Assembly (NCBI RefSeq): GCF_037325665.1
Contig: NC_090245.1
Span: forward strand, 105,982,809 to 106,046,808
Direction of reading: 5' to 3'
Source of the DNA: Littorina saxatilis
Lineage: Eukaryota > Mollusca > Gastropoda > Littorinimorpha > Littorinidae
Length of the DNA stretch: 64,000 nt
Below are positions 43,238-64,000 of the stretch, piece by piece. How positions within the stretch are numbered: the stretch's first letter is position 1; the number at the start of each line of letters is the position of its first letter. A program made the translations under genes and the position numbers. The notes beneath the pieces were generated by a model. It did not search any database and was not told where the DNA came from. It saw nothing but the letters and a program-made list of their open reading frames with translations.

Positions 43238-43356
43238 ACTACATGGCTTGCTGTTTCGTACCAGATTTACACGAGTTGTTTTTTTAAATAATGAACTGCG
43301 AGCGAAAGCGAGCTGTTCACTATTTGAAAAAGCAACGACACAGCAAGCCATGTAGT
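43238..43356. repeat. 119-bp foldback upstream of the first BLM coding exon
   Basis: The ends ACTACATGGCTTGCTG and CAGCAAGCCATGTAGT are perfectly inverted, and the middle also pairs (GAACTGCGAGC and GCGAGCTGTTC). It could be a small foldback MITE. It lies about 200 bases before the acceptor at 43551. Confidence 0.75.
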
Positions 43357-43602
43357 ATTCTCTATATATCTCAAGAACTATTCATTGATGCCGGTTCTGG
43401 AGCCTCAAGGCTCTTTAGCTGACTCGTTTGTTTGCAAGCCGGTGTTTATTTAATTTTTTACTATGTGGTGAAAATTTTAAGTTCCCATAGGTAGTGAGAT
43501 GCTGCTAGTTTATTACTTTTTAGTTTATTTTGAGTCATACTTTTTTTACAGATTGAACTTCAAGCCTGCTTGTTTTGCATTGGATGAAGCTGAAGGCTCA
43601 AG

Positions 43603-63074
<19,472 letters not shown>

Positions 63075-63477
63075 GTTGCTCTCATTTTGCACTCTTTACT
63101 TTTGGGGTGACTGTACCCAAAAGGGGGAGAAGGGGGAATGGAGATAGCTGATGAGACGAATGGATGGGGATGGTGTCATGCAGATGGGGAACACTTTTTG
63201 ATAATCTTTTGAATTTACTGCTTACGGAACCCGACCATTCTGTGTACAGGGTCCTGCTGACTTTTAAGGGATTTGCGTAGCCTGGTGCAATACACGATTT
63301 ATTTTCTACAGCTATATGTGCCTAAAATGCGTTTTGCACAAAAATGTGCCGTATTTACACACAGTTTTGCAATAACTAGAATGTGTATATAAAACAAGCA
63401 TTAAATTACATATCTTATCCCAATTCACATATAGCAATTTACTTCAGTTTAGTGCTAGAACGCTGAAAACTATGCTC

Positions 63478-64000
63478 CACCCTGGTTGGGGGGGGGAAGT
63501 AACCCTAAAAATAGAACAGCCTTGCCGGTCACATGACAACCAACGCCAGGTCAAGGTTACCTCCCAACATGCATTGCCATGCGTGTTCTCGCCGCCATCT
63601 TATTCATTCTTCTCTTCAGCGATAGCGTCTAAGGACGTGTTTGGATTACGCTCGGGCTATTTTGTTAGCCCTCTGCTTCTTTGGCAGACTACACCCTGGT
63701 TTCGTTTGTATCTTAGCTTTCTAGCTGAGATTAGTTGGTCGAGTCAGCATTGGTTCCCGGATCTCCTCCGCTTAGCAGAAGGTCCTCCCATTCCTCTAAA
63801 CCTGGAAAAGGGAGAATTACTGCAACCACGCACCGGCCTTCAGCACGAGAACCCACAGTCCCAGCTCCTTCACGCATGGAGACTGTGAGAAGATCCCTGC
63901 GTCGGTCGGGTGCCTCGGACGGGACACTGGATTTGGTTCAAAAAGCGCACAGGACTTCGACGAGCTCAGTGTACACTTCACATTGGACAGCTTGGGTTAA
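63478..64000 (+). mobile_element. DIRS-type tyrosine-recombinase retroelement fossil
   Basis: This is a shortened, broken copy cut by the right window edge, inserted in the BLM intron after 63074. Visible parts are a left end (from about 63478), the region after RNase H (WFPDLLRLAEGPP, LLHAWRL) and the start of a tyrosine recombinase in an overlapping frame (RRSGAS, then TSTSSVYTSHW). Overlapping frames are normal for DIRS elements. Age cannot be judged from one partial copy; its readable protein suggests it is not very old. Confidence 0.75.

Overview
This is animal nuclear DNA, most likely from a gastropod mollusc. Genes are split by many GT-AG introns, codon use is eukaryotic, and the introns are packed with tRNA-headed SINEs, short inverted-repeat transposons, simple repeats and nested insertions. 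The mollusc assignment is inferred from the repeat style and the divergence of the proteins; no species can be read directly.

Five host genes can be assembled from exon fragments joined at phase-compatible splice sites. (1) Positions 1724-5255, + strand: the 3' end of a nuclear lamin ending in the CaaX box CVVM, followed by a long AT-rich 3' UTR to about 9.26 kb. (2) Positions 10016-18996, - strand, perhaps with a first exon at 19218-19372: a secreted-type protein with a PAN/apple domain and a C-type lectin-like domain. (3) Positions 20489-25181, + strand: MFSD3, an MFS transporter in four exons. (4) Positions 31981-37409, - strand: ABHD8, an alpha/beta hydrolase in four coding exons. (5) Positions 43603-63074, + strand: the first eleven coding exons of the BLM RecQ helicase, running off the right edge. 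The genes alternate in strand: lamin and the lectin gene converge, the lectin gene and MFSD3 diverge, MFSD3 and ABHD8 converge, ABHD8 and BLM diverge. They look like unrelated host genes that are merely neighbours, not a pathway cluster.

Mobile DNA makes up much of the rest. A pogo/Tigger-type transposon with an uninterrupted transposase gene sits nine bases after the MFSD3 stop codon. A hAT-like element fills the last lamin intron. A LINE fragment with an RNase H domain is inserted into a dispersed repeat that lies inside a small TA-target element in ABHD8 intron 3. BLM intron 5 holds a 7.5 kb block with inverted ends that I cannot classify. A shortened DIRS-type retroelement fossil begins near 63.48 kb.

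Three dispersed families recur. 'R1' begins with a GAGTCAC/GTGACTC hairpin and carries perfect DR1 nuclear-receptor-like sites. 'R2' is about 850 bp with TTTAGTCAAG ends. 'R3' begins with a GACTCAC/GTGAGTC hairpin and has the same layout as R1. Most noteworthy are an exon-plus-splice-donor minisatellite in the lectin gene, an exact 65-bp copy of MFSD3 exon 1 inside its own intron 3, and a 93-bp near-perfect palindrome absent from a sister repeat. No CRISPR arrays, rRNA genes or functional tRNA genes were seen.
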